Shown: positions 34,933 to 42,688 of the stretch, piece by piece | How the letters are laid out: the number at the start of each line of letters is the position of its first letter | Numbering within the stretch: the first letter of the stretch is position 1 | Source of the DNA: Methylobacterium sp. NMS14P | Lineage (GTDB): Bacteria; Pseudomonadota; Alphaproteobacteria; Rhizobiales; Beijerinckiaceae | Direction of reading: 5' to 3' | DNA: 64,000 nucleotides | Assembly: GCF_028583545.1 (NCBI RefSeq) | Contig: NZ_CP087106.1 | Span: forward strand, 4,212,501 to 4,276,500 | The notes under the pieces: generated by a model | Told to the model about the DNA's origin: nothing | Seen by the model: only the letters and a program-made list of their open reading frames with translations | The model's database searches: none | Translations under genes and position numbers: made by a program

Positions 34933-36366
34933 CTACCAGATCCAGAACAGGAGCACCCAGTTGGCCACCGAGAGGGCGGCCGCGCCGGCGATGCAGGCCG
35001 AGGCCGCCACACGGCGGAGGCCGCCGGCGGCGAGACCCGCCACACGCCAGGCCAGCCAGACGCTCCACAGGCTCGCACCGGCCAGCAGGCCCGCGCGGAT
35101 CTCCGCCACGTAGGGGATCACGATGCCGTCGCCGCGCAGGAACGTCACGGTGAGCGCCGACAGGCCCAGGAAGACGCCGCAGCCCGCCACCGGGATCAGC
35201 GTCTGGGTCAGGTGGTGGAAGCGCCGGAGCGACCAGCCCCCGAGGCTCAGGGTCGCGAGCGCCACGATCCCCGACAGGGCGAGCCCGAGCACGATGGTCG
35301 CAGCGCCGATGTAGGCCAGCAGCAGCCCGCCGTCGAGGAGCGTCATGACGTCGTTGCGGTCGGGATAGTTCGTCAGCACGAACCAGGGCGCCGAGTGCTC
35401 CAGCGGCCACGTCGTCCCGCGCTCGATGAGCCACGTGGCGGCCCACTGCTTGGCGTCGACGTACCAGGGGCTCGAGGACCACTGGAACGCGCCCACCGCC
35501 AGGGCCAGCATGCCGAACAGGATCAGCATGGTCTGATCGAGGCTGGGCTCCTCGCCGGCCACGTGGACGATCTCGTGGTTGGGAGAGCGCAGGGCGAGGT
35601 GCACGGCGCCGCGATGGCCGCTGCAGCGCCCGCACATGTGGCAGGCGCCCGCGCCGCGCATGGTCTTCACCGGCACGAGGGGCGCGCAGTTGAAGGCCTC
35701 GGTGCCGCCGACCGGCCTGGGCGAGGCCGCCCACGCGGCGCGGTCGACCTGGAAGCTCACCGGCGCGAGCTTCGACAGCACCGCGAAGACGCCGTTGACC
35801 GGGCAGAGATAGCGGCACCAGACGCGCTTGTTGCGCCCGTACAGCAGGCCGACCACGATCGCCGCGAGGGTGGAGCCGCCGAGCACCGCGAGCACCGGCT
35901 TCGGGTAGCCGTAGACGCTGGTCATCTGCCCGTAGACGGTGGTTCCGGCGAAGGCGACGAACGGCCAGCCCTGCCAGGTGATCCAGCGCGGCACGGCGTA
36001 GCCGCGGCTCCACCGGCTCGCGAACTCGCTGAGGGCCCCCTCCGGGCAGAGCACGCCGCACCAGGCCCGGCCGACCAGGACCATGCTGACCAGCACGAAC
36101 GGCCACCAGATCCCCCAGAAGGCGAACTGGGCGGCGAGCGTCAGGTTGGTCCAGATGTGGGCGGCATTGTCGGGCAGCGGCAGCAGCGCCGGGACGATCA
36201 CCAGCACCGCGTAGACGGCGACGATCAGCCACTGCACGGACCGGATGATCCAGCCGTACCGGCGCAGCACGTCGCCGAACCGCGCGAGCCGCGCGTCCAC
36301 CGCGGACCGGCGCGGCGTGACGCCGGTCAGGGCGAGGGAGCCGGGCGCTGTCGTGGACGCGCTCAT
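34933..36366 (-). CDS. ftrD: Polyferredoxin-type membrane protein (FtrD-type)
   Basis: A 477-residue membrane protein with about eight membrane segments and three cysteine clusters: GRAWCGVLCPEG, RVWCRYLCPVNG and CHMCGRCSGH. Such NapH/polyferredoxin proteins pass electrons across the membrane, and in Ftr-type iron uptake they probably reduce ferric iron or recycle the cupredoxin-like protein. The third cluster has only three Cys plus His, so the count of iron-sulfur centres is uncertain. Its start overlaps the stop of ftrB by four bases. Confidence 0.85.
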   Translation of the reverse strand: MSASTTAPGSLALTGVTPRRSAVDARLARFGDVLRRYGWIIRSVQWLIVAVYAVLVIVPALLPLPDNAAHIWTNLTLAAQFAFWGIWWPFVLVSMVLVGRAWCGVLCPEGALSEFASRWSRGYAVPRWITWQGWPFVAFAGTTVYGQMTSVYGYPKPVLAVLGGSTLAAIVVGLLYGRNKRVWCRYLCPVNGVFAVLSKLAPVSFQVDRAAWAASPRPVGGTEAFNCAPLVPVKTMRGAGACHMCGRCSGHRGAVHLALRSPNHEIVHVAGEEPSLDQTMLILFGMLALAVGAFQWSSSPWYVDAKQWAATWLIERGTTWPLEHSAPWFVLTNYPDRNDVMTLLDGGLLLAYIGAATIVLGLALSGIVALATLSLGGWSLRRFHHLTQTLIPVAGCGVFLGLSALTVTFLRGDGIVIPYVAEIRAGLLAGASLWSVWLAWRVAGLAAGGLRRVAASACIAGAAALSVANWVLLFWIW

Positions 36367-36713
36367 TTGGCCACCAGGGTCGCCTTCGCCTCCGGGTGGA
36401 AATCGTCGAACACCTGGTAGGTGCCGGCATCGAGGGTGCGGAACACGATCGCCGACGTCGAGCCCGCGGCCAGCGCCTTCTCGCGCCGGAGTTCCGTGCT
36501 CTCGAACTCCACCGGCGTCTGGCCGGTGTTCGAGATCTCGAGCTTGAACCGGGTGTTGGCCGGAACCTCGATCACCGTCGGGATGATCACGCCGTCGCGC
36601 ATCTCCACCTTGATGACCGGCATGTCGTCGGCCCGCGCGGGCACGGAGGCCGACACGGCGGCGACCAGCAGCAGCGGGACGGCTCGGACGAGGGAGCGCG
36701 GCAGGCGGGACAC
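36363..36713 (-). CDS. ftrB: Cupredoxin-like periplasmic protein (FtrB-type)
   Basis: A 116-residue exported protein with a Sec signal (SRLPRSLVRAVPLLLVAAVS) and a beta-sandwich cupredoxin-like domain (GVIIPTVIEVPANTRFKLEI, AGTYQVFDDFHPEAK). No classical type I copper Cys ligand is visible; one His lies near the C-terminus. GTG at 36713 is preferred because GGAG precedes it at the right distance and the signal peptide starts there; an upstream ATG at 36800 lies within ftrA. It starts 18 bases after the ftrA stop. Confidence 0.8.
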   Translation of the reverse strand: MSRLPRSLVRAVPLLLVAAVSASVPARADDMPVIKVEMRDGVIIPTVIEVPANTRFKLEISNTGQTPVEFESTELRREKALAAGSTSAIVFRTLDAGTYQVFDDFHPEAKATLVAK

Positions 36714-36730
36714 GGTCAGCTCCGGCACTC

Positions 36731-37306
36731 TCAGTAGGCGCCCTTCTTGCCGACACCCGCGAAGGTGAAGTCCTGGGTGATCTCGAAGGGTTCGAACCAC
36801 GGGCCGACGCCCGTCTCCTTGTCGACGTGGCGGCCGAAGTGGCTGTCCTTGCCCGGAGGCGCGACGGTGACCTTGAGACGGTAGCGGCCGGGACCGAACA
36901 GCTTGACGTTGTCGCCGTAATGCGGCCCGTCGTTGGCGACCATCGGCATCAGCATGCCCGACACCGTCTGGTCGGTGGGCTTGTCACCGTCGAGCTTCAC
37001 CGCCTCGAAGCGGACGTCGAGCGCCGGCACCCAGTCTCCCTCGGCGAAGCCGTTGCGGTTGTCCTTGGCGGCGCGGATATCGGTCTCGAGGTGGATGTCC
37101 GACTTGGCGGCCTCCCGCATCATGCCGGGCGGGTCCATCTCGATCGGCTGCAGATAGACGGCGGCGACCTCCAGGCCGTTCCGCGTCACGTGCGGACCGA
37201 TCGGCACCTCCTTGGCCGTCGCGGCGCCCGCGAACGCGAGGAGCGAGGCCGCGGCGAGGCCGCGGAGAACCGGGAGGATGTGCGACGCGTGCATGCGACC
37301 GCACAT
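36731..37306 (-). CDS. ftrA: P19-type periplasmic iron-binding protein (FtrA-type)
   Basis: A 191-residue periplasmic protein of the P19/Tp34 family. The signal peptide is about 30 residues and ends in AATAKEVPIG. Likely metal ligands match the family: His and Glu in DIHLETDI, Met in MLMPMVAN, His in GPHYGDN and His in FGRHVD. It is the first gene of the operon. ATG at 37306 is used; ATG at 37294 (MHASHIL) is an equally good start. It lies divergent from the outer-membrane porin gene, with an AT-richer stretch (about 37345-37370) upstream that may carry an iron-response site. Confidence 0.85.
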   Translation of the reverse strand: MCGRMHASHILPVLRGLAAASLLAFAGAATAKEVPIGPHVTRNGLEVAAVYLQPIEMDPPGMMREAAKSDIHLETDIRAAKDNRNGFAEGDWVPALDVRFEAVKLDGDKPTDQTVSGMLMPMVANDGPHYGDNVKLFGPGRYRLKVTVAPPGKDSHFGRHVDKETGVGPWFEPFEITQDFTFAGVGKKGAY

Positions 37307-37647
37307 AATCCACCCGGCCCGAAGTTCAAACCGGAATCGCGCGAACATCAAATGATAACAATTCCAATCTGAGGCCTCGTCGGATCGGCACGACCGTATT
37401 CGCATGTCTTCACGAGAGATCGACGCGCTCACCACGCGATCTCACGAAGATGTTCGTCCCGGAAGCCCGCTTCGGATCTTGACGGCGCTCGCCCAACCAG
37501 GATCGTCATGCCAGTGCCATGCAGCGAACCGAGAATGCGGGGCGGAACGGCCATGATCTGCGCGACGACCTGTGACTGGACGGCGCGGTGCGGCTTGCGC
37601 GACACCGGATCCCGTTTTAGCAAGTGCTATACTTTTCTGTGAGTCGG
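37307..37647. other. Divergent intergenic region, ftrA / porin
   Basis: These 341 bases hold no gene. The AT-richer stretch aatgataacaattccaat (37351-37368) lies about 45 bases before ftrA and looks like a regulator site, possibly for an iron regulator; I cannot assign it to Fur, Irr or RirA. On the other side, TGCTATACT (37625-37633) resembles an extended -10 box but lies too close to the porin start to be its promoter unless the leader is very short. Confidence 0.35.
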
Positions 37648-39774
37648 ATGAGAACCCGTTCCGTGCCCCTGGTCCGCACCGCAGCGCTCGTCCTGACCGC
37701 GCCGCTCCTCGCGCCCGTCGCCGCGCGGGCGGCCGACCTGTCCGCCCCGCGACCCGCCGCCGAGGCGCCCGCCTACACCGACTGGGCGGGTGGCTATGTC
37801 GGCCTCGAGGGCAGCGCCGGCGGGTCCTACGGGGCCTACAATTTCGGGCCGACGACGATCGGCGGCCGCCCGGTTCCGGCCTTCAAGAGCGGCGATTCCA
37901 CCGGCCGCAGCGATCAGGGAAGGAACGCCACGACGGCCGTGGGCGGCCTGTTCGGCGGCTGGAACTGGCAGGCCGGGCCGTGGGTCTACGGCCTGGAGGC
38001 GAGCCTCGACGCGGCGAACCTGAAGCGGCCGGTCCCCTCGACCGTCGCGGGCTTCGGCTACGCGGACGTGACGCCGGCCTTCAACATCGTTCGCGCCAAG
38101 ACGGATCTCTACGGCACCCTCCGGGCCCGGCTCGGCTACAGCTTCGACCGCTACCTGATCTACGGCACCTTCGGTCTCGCGGGGGCGAACGCCCGCATCC
38201 TGGCGAACTATCCGGACCTCGACGCGGGTGGGCAGACGACGGCGCGGCGGGACCTGGGCTACGTCGGCTTCACCCTCGGCGCGGGCGTGCAGTACGCCAT
38301 CAGCGACAGCCTCGCCCTGGGCATCGACTACCGCTACATCGATCTCGGCGGCAGCCGCAGCTTCCCGCTGGGCGCGGTGCCGGGCGACGCGGGCGGGCCG
38401 GTCACGACCCGGGCGCGCTTCACGTCCAACGAGCTGTTCGCGCGGCTGATGTGGTTCCCGGACAGGCTGAAGGTCCCGCCGGACCCGGACGAGACCGCCC
38501 CGCACGATCCCGACAACGGCGACACCGGCCGCTTCTCGCTGCACGGTCAGACGACGCTGATCGCGCAGGGCGTGCCCGGCTTCCGCTCGCCCTACGAGGG
38601 CGCGCAGAGCCTGATCCCCCATCAGGCCCGGCAGACCACCACGGCCACGATCTTCCTCGGCCTCAAGCTCACCGACAGCACCGAGGTCTACTACAATCCC
38701 GAGTTCAGCCAGGGCTTCGGCCTGTCGCGGACGCTGGGCGTCGCCGGCTTCGTCAACGGCGAGGCGCAGAAGGCCGGCGCCCCGTTCCCGAAGCTGCGCT
38801 CGAACCGCTACTACGTGAAGCAGACCTTCGGGCTGGGCGGCGAGACCGTGGAGGTGCCGGACGGCCCGAACCAGGTGGCCACCCGCTACGACGCCGAGCG
38901 GATCACGCTGATCGCCGGCAAGTTCGCGCTGGGCGACTTCTTCGACGGCAACATCTACGCGCACGACCCGCGCGTGGACTTCTTCAACTGGTCGCTCTGG
39001 GGCTCGTCGGCCTGGGACTTCCCGGCCAATCTCCCGGGCTTCACGCAGGGCGTCTACGCCGAGTACAACCGCCCGGAATTCGCGATCCGCGCCGCCTACA
39101 CGCAGGTGCCCAAGGAGCCGTCGAGCGACGTGCTCGACCCGCGGGTGTTCCGGCGCGCCGGGCTGAACGTCGAGTTCGAGGAGCGCCACGTCCTCCCGTG
39201 GCTGGAGCAGCCCGGCAAGATCCGCATCGGGCTGTTCTCGAATGTCGGCGTCTCGGCCAACAACCGCGACGTGGTCACCCTGACGCAGCTCGGCCTGTTC
39301 GACGACATCAACGACGCCGTCGCGGCGACCCGGCGCCCCCGCCGCAAGACCGGCGGCTACATCAACCTGGAGCAGGCGCTGACGCCCGAGCTGGGGCTGT
39401 TCGCCCGGGCGAGCCTGAACGACGGGCGCACCGAGAACATCTCCTTCACCGACATCGACCAGAGCTTCTCCGGGGGCCTGTCGCTGAAGGGCAAGGCCTG
39501 GGACCGGCCCGACGACACGGTCGGCATCGGTGCCGCCATGAACGGGCTGTCGCCCTCGCACCGGGCCGCCTTCGCGGCCGGCTATCTCGGCCTGCTGGTC
39601 GGCGACGGTCGCCTCAACTACGGCACCGAGCGCGCGCTGGAGACCTACTACGCCCTGAACCTCACGAAGTTCGTCACCCTGACCTTCGACTACCAGTTCA
39701 TCGACAATCCCGGATACAACCGCGACCGCGGGCCCGCGCACTTCTTCGCCTCGCGGCTGCACGCGGATTTCTGA
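37648..39774 (+). CDS. Outer-membrane protein joining an Omp25/RopB-like barrel to an OprB-like porin
   Basis: A 708-residue exported protein in two parts. After a signal peptide (SVPLVRTAALVLTAPLLAPV, cleavage near ARAADLS), residues about 40-285 look like the Omp25/RopB barrel of rhizobia (WAGGYVGLEGSAGGSYGAYN, GTLRARLGYSFDRYLIYGTF, LALGIDYRYIDLG, ending NELFARLMWF). Residues about 300-708 resemble OprB-type porins (FSLHGQTTLIAQG at the start; SRLHADF at the end). The two could form separate 8-stranded and 16-stranded barrels or one composite pore. ATG at 37648 is used; a GTG eight codons earlier is possible. It is divergent from ftrA. Confidence 0.75.
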   Translation: MRTRSVPLVRTAALVLTAPLLAPVAARAADLSAPRPAAEAPAYTDWAGGYVGLEGSAGGSYGAYNFGPTTIGGRPVPAFKSGDSTGRSDQGRNATTAVGGLFGGWNWQAGPWVYGLEASLDAANLKRPVPSTVAGFGYADVTPAFNIVRAKTDLYGTLRARLGYSFDRYLIYGTFGLAGANARILANYPDLDAGGQTTARRDLGYVGFTLGAGVQYAISDSLALGIDYRYIDLGGSRSFPLGAVPGDAGGPVTTRARFTSNELFARLMWFPDRLKVPPDPDETAPHDPDNGDTGRFSLHGQTTLIAQGVPGFRSPYEGAQSLIPHQARQTTTATIFLGLKLTDSTEVYYNPEFSQGFGLSRTLGVAGFVNGEAQKAGAPFPKLRSNRYYVKQTFGLGGETVEVPDGPNQVATRYDAERITLIAGKFALGDFFDGNIYAHDPRVDFFNWSLWGSSAWDFPANLPGFTQGVYAEYNRPEFAIRAAYTQVPKEPSSDVLDPRVFRRAGLNVEFEERHVLPWLEQPGKIRIGLFSNVGVSANNRDVVTLTQLGLFDDINDAVAATRRPRRKTGGYINLEQALTPELGLFARASLNDGRTENISFTDIDQSFSGGLSLKGKAWDRPDDTVGIGAAMNGLSPSHRAAFAAGYLGLLVGDGRLNYGTERALETYYALNLTKFVTLTFDYQFIDNPGYNRDRGPAHFFASRLHADF

Positions 39775-39808
39775 TCGGCGCGGCCGGAGGCGTCGGCGGC
39801 GCGCCCGA

Positions 39809-40540
39809 TCAGTCCGCCGCCTCGATCGCGGTCGCCCCGAAGATATCCTCGAAGGCGGCGCGGAGCTGCATGTCGACCTCGGCCATGCTCACCGGCAGGC
39901 CGAGGTGGACGAGGCTGGTCACGCCGTGCTCCCGGACGCCGCACGGCACGATCCCGTCGAAATGCGCGAGATCGGGCTCCACGTTCAGGCTGATGCCGTG
40001 GAAGCTGACCCAGCGGCGCACCCGGATGCCGATCGCCGCGATCTTGTCCTCGACGCCGGGCCCCTTCTCGGGTCGGCGCACCCAGACGCCGACCCGGTCC
40101 TCGCGGCGCTCGGCGCGGACGTTGAAGGCGGCCAGCGTCTCGATCAGCCACGCCTCCAGGCTCGCCACGTAGGCGCGCAGGTCGCGGCTGCGCCGGTCGA
40201 GGTCGAGCATCACGTAGGCCACCCGCTGGCCGGGACCGTGATAGGTGTACTGCCCACCCCGCCCCGTCGCGTGGACCGGGAAGCGGTCCGGCGCGACGAG
40301 ATCCTCGGGCCGGGCCGACGTGCCCGCGGTGTAGAGCGGCGGGTGCTCCAGCAGCCAGACGCATTCGGGCGCCGCGCCGCGGGCGATCGCCTCCGCGCGC
40401 GCCTCCATCCAGGCGAGGGCGGCCGCGTACTCCACCGGCGCGTCGCTCACGCGCCAGCCCACCGGGCCGGCGACCGGATCGGTGCCGGGCCGCTTCGGGA
40501 AAGCGTGCGGGCTGACCGTGAGGCGGGGCGCGTTTACCAA
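39809..40540 (-). CDS. lipB: Octanoyl-[acyl-carrier-protein]:protein N-octanoyltransferase
   Basis: A 243-residue enzyme that moves octanoyl from acyl carrier protein to lipoyl-dependent enzymes. It has the motif [13 protein letters not shown], the catalytic Lys in EDKIAAIG and catalytic Cys200 in [14 protein letters not shown]. The N-terminal 30 residues precede the first conserved block and are variable. The frame opens with TTG at 40540; the true start may be an internal GTG. It is divergent from the FliN-like gene with a very short gap, so the two promoters must overlap. Confidence 0.92.
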   Translation of the reverse strand: MVNAPRLTVSPHAFPKRPGTDPVAGPVGWRVSDAPVEYAAALAWMEARAEAIARGAAPECVWLLEHPPLYTAGTSARPEDLVAPDRFPVHATGRGGQYTYHGPGQRVAYVMLDLDRRSRDLRAYVASLEAWLIETLAAFNVRAERREDRVGVWVRRPEKGPGVEDKIAAIGIRVRRWVSFHGISLNVEPDLAHFDGIVPCGVREHGVTSLVHLGLPVSMAEVDMQLRAAFEDIFGATAIEAAD

Positions 40541-40656
40541 GAGTTCACCATCCTGCGTCGATGGTCGAAGCCTTCAACACCCGCTGCCGGCGGTTGCAAG
40601 GGCCTGCTGCGAGGGCTTGCCCGAACCGGACCGGCGGCGAGACGGGATGGCGGGCG

Positions 40657-40962
40657 GTGGCGGTCTTCGAGACCCTGAAGGTCGATCTGACGGTGGTGCT
40701 GGGCCGCGCCCGCATGCCGCTCCACATGCTGCTGCGCATGGGCCGCGGCGCCGTGATCGAGCTCGAAGCCAGCGACAGCGACATGGTCGAGATCCTGGCC
40801 AACGACCACCCGATCGCCCGCGGGCAGATCGTGGTGACGGGCGACCGCATCTCCGTGGAGGTGACCGAGCTGATCCGCAAGGCGGCCTCGATCGTCGAGC
40901 CGGGCGTCATGATCGGCGACGGGGCGGCACCATTCTTGGAGGGCGGCTACGATTCCCCGTGA
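40657..40962 (+). CDS. FliN/YscQ (SpoA-domain) protein, orphan
   Basis: A 101-residue protein whose body is a single SpoA domain: FETLKVDLTVVLGRARMPLH, MGRGAVIELEASDSDMVEIL, VNDHPI-type NDHPIARGQIVVTG, ISVEVTELI. This is the fold of the flagellar C-ring protein FliN and its type III secretion homologues. It is not among flagellar genes. GTG at 40657 is chosen because the SpoA domain begins there; an ATG at 40561 would add 32 unconserved residues. Function as a switch component or something else is not known. Confidence 0.7.
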   Translation: MAVFETLKVDLTVVLGRARMPLHMLLRMGRGAVIELEASDSDMVEILANDHPIARGQIVVTGDRISVEVTELIRKAASIVEPGVMIGDGAAPFLEGGYDSP

Positions 40963-40968
40963 GTGCGC

Positions 40969-40996
40969 TTGTCGGCGGCCGGACGATCTGTTATCC
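40969..40996 (+). promoter_or_regulatory. Candidate tRNA-Leu promoter
   Basis: TTGTCG (40969-40974), 16 bases, TTATCC (40991-40996): a plausible -35/-10 pair about 85 bases upstream of the tRNA. The match is moderate and unverified. Confidence 0.35.
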
Positions 40997-41080
40997 GCTG
41001 CGCCGCGCGACACGAAAGCGGCCCCGGGTTCTCCCGCGGGGCGCGACGGTCGAGCAAGCGGACCGGTCTTCGCGTCCGAT

Positions 41081-41165
41081 GCGGCCATGGCGGAATTGGT
41101 AGACGCGCTAGCTTGAGGTGCTAGTCCCGCGAGGGGTGGAGGTTCGAGTCCTCTTGGCCGCACCA
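41081..41165 (+). tRNA. tRNA-Leu(GAG)
   Basis: An 85-base class II tRNA. The acceptor GCGGCCA pairs with TGGCCGC at the 3' end, followed by A and an encoded CCA. The D arm has GGCGGAATTGGTAGACGC. The anticodon arm reads GCTAG-CTTGAGG-TGCTAG with anticodon GAG (41115-41117). The variable arm is long, as in leucine tRNAs, and the T arm has GGTTCGAGTCC. It reads CUC and CUU codons. No second copy of its 3' end is present nearby. Confidence 0.97.
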
Positions 41166-41388
41166 CATTGTTTCGGTTGCCCGGATCTGCGGCAGCCCTG
41201 ATGTGGTGCAAGACAGGGCGGTGCGCCGCCGATCACGACACACCATCATCTGAACTGATCCGCGGGGTCGGGACCGAGGTCCCCATCGCCTGGAGGCACC
41301 TGCGTCTGCGCCGGATCGGAGGATCCGCGAGGCCGGCGCTCGCGCGCCGGTGCGGGGCAGGATCGGCCGAGGCCGTCCACCGTCGCGG

Positions 41389-42375
41389 TCAGGGAGCCGA
41401 CGGAGCGTCGGAGGCCCGCAGCGCGGCCGCATCCCTGTACTCGCGCGGAGTGAGGCCGTGGCGGTCCTTGAACCGGCGGGAGAAGTGCGCCTGGCTGGTG
41501 AAGCCGCAGCCATAGGCGAGCATCCCGATCGACAGCTGCAGGCAGGCCGGGTCGGCCAGGCGCTTGGCCGCCGCCGCCAGCCGGCGCTCCCAGATCCAGT
41601 CTGAGATGTGCTGGCCGCGCTCGTGGAACAGCTCCTGGAGGCGGCGCAGCGAGACGCCCATGACGGCCGCGAGCTGCGGCGGGTCGAGGCCCGGGTCGCC
41701 CAGATGGGCCTCGACATATGCCTTGGCGCGCTGAACGACGACGCTGCCGTGGACGGGCCGGGGCACATCCTGCGCGAGGCGCTCGGCGAGGCTCGCCACG
41801 ATCAGGTCGACCCCGATCGCCGACATGCGCTCGGCGGCGTCGGGCGCGAGCCGGTGGCGCACCCGGATCAGCTCGTGGATGAAGCCGGTCGCCAGCGTGG
41901 CCGAGGCGAGCTCCGCCCCGACCGACAGGCCGGTGTAGAGCCGTGTCGAGCCGAGCACGCCCTCCAGGCGCTCCCGCGGCAGCTCCAGGAACAGGGCTTG
42001 GCTGTCCCTGTGGGTCGTCAGCACGGAGGGGCGGTGGTCTAGCACGACCATGTCGCCGGGCCGCTGCACCGCCTCCCGGCCGTCCTGCAGGCTCGTCGAC
42101 AGGCCCGCGAGCTTGAACAGCACCACGACCATCCCGGCCCTGTCGTGGCGCCGGGCCGCGCGGGGCGTCGTCTCGCACCGCAACGCGCTCTGCGTCAGGC
42201 GGGAGACGTGCAGCGCGCCGATCTCGGCGACGTCGAGCCTACCCCGGAACGGTCCGTCGTCGAGGCGCTCGACCTCGATCGGCACGAGCCGCTCGCCCAG
42301 GAGGTCCCGCCACAGCTTGAACCCGCTCCGAGGGTGGAGTCCCTCCGTCGAAAAGACTGTCTGCATGGACAACAT
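41389..42375 (-). CDS. AraC-family transcription regulator
   Basis: A 328-residue regulator. The N-terminal 200 residues are an AraC-binding-type domain (PGDMVVLDHRPSVLTTHRDS). The C-terminal 100 residues hold two helix-turn-helices (LAAVMGVSLRRLQELFHERG; then LAYGCGFTSQAHFSRRFKDR and LTPREYRD). It resembles NphR/FeaR-type regulators. ATG at 42366 is an alternative start. It is divergent from the OPT transporter gene, which it may control. Confidence 0.9.
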   Translation of the reverse strand: MLSMQTVFSTEGLHPRSGFKLWRDLLGERLVPIEVERLDDGPFRGRLDVAEIGALHVSRLTQSALRCETTPRAARRHDRAGMVVVLFKLAGLSTSLQDGREAVQRPGDMVVLDHRPSVLTTHRDSQALFLELPRERLEGVLGSTRLYTGLSVGAELASATLATGFIHELIRVRHRLAPDAAERMSAIGVDLIVASLAERLAQDVPRPVHGSVVVQRAKAYVEAHLGDPGLDPPQLAAVMGVSLRRLQELFHERGQHISDWIWERRLAAAAKRLADPACLQLSIGMLAYGCGFTSQAHFSRRFKDRHGLTPREYRDAAALRASDAPSAP

Positions 42376-42688
42376 CTGGAGGCGCTGCCGTATCGGACGG
42401 CCGCGCAGAGATCATTCAAGGTCGATCGCTAAGTATCATTCCACACACTCCGCGATCGAGTTAGCCATCAATACAGTCAATCCTGAAACAATTATGGCTC
42501 GCCGGCCAGAGCACGGGCGATCATCAGTCACCGCACCGACATGGGCTCGATCCGGCCGCATCGAGCGGGGACGCGGCTTTGTCGGCCGCGCGGCCTCGGA
42601 GACCGACGGCTGGTCGTCGGCGCGGCGGCTGTCCTTTTCCCGGTCCCATTCCTAGACTGGTCCGGTCCCGCAGCCGCGTTCGGTCCAG
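42376..42688. other. Divergent intergenic region, AraC regulator / OPT transporter
   Basis: No gene is supported in these 313 bases. The stretch at about 42425-42500 is clearly AT-richer than its surroundings and probably holds the promoters of both genes. No definite operator was identified. Confidence 0.45.

Noticed and set aside
37625..37633. Extended -10 box TGCTATACT as the porin promoter
   Set aside because: It would leave only about eight bases of leader before ATG 37648, and no -35 box is at the right distance, so it is not listed as a promoter.
37627..39762. A 711-codon open frame antisense to the porin gene
   Set aside because: Same composition artefact. The plus-strand frame has a signal peptide and beta-barrel pattern; the antisense frame has no recognisable domain.
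41081..41165. tRNA-Leu as an integration site of a genomic island
   Set aside because: No integrase and no second copy of the tRNA 3' end were seen downstream, and the following genes look native in composition.
41332..41351. GC-rich inverted repeat after the AraC gene as a terminator
   Set aside because: The stem is short and imperfect, with no T run, and the local composition makes such repeats common.
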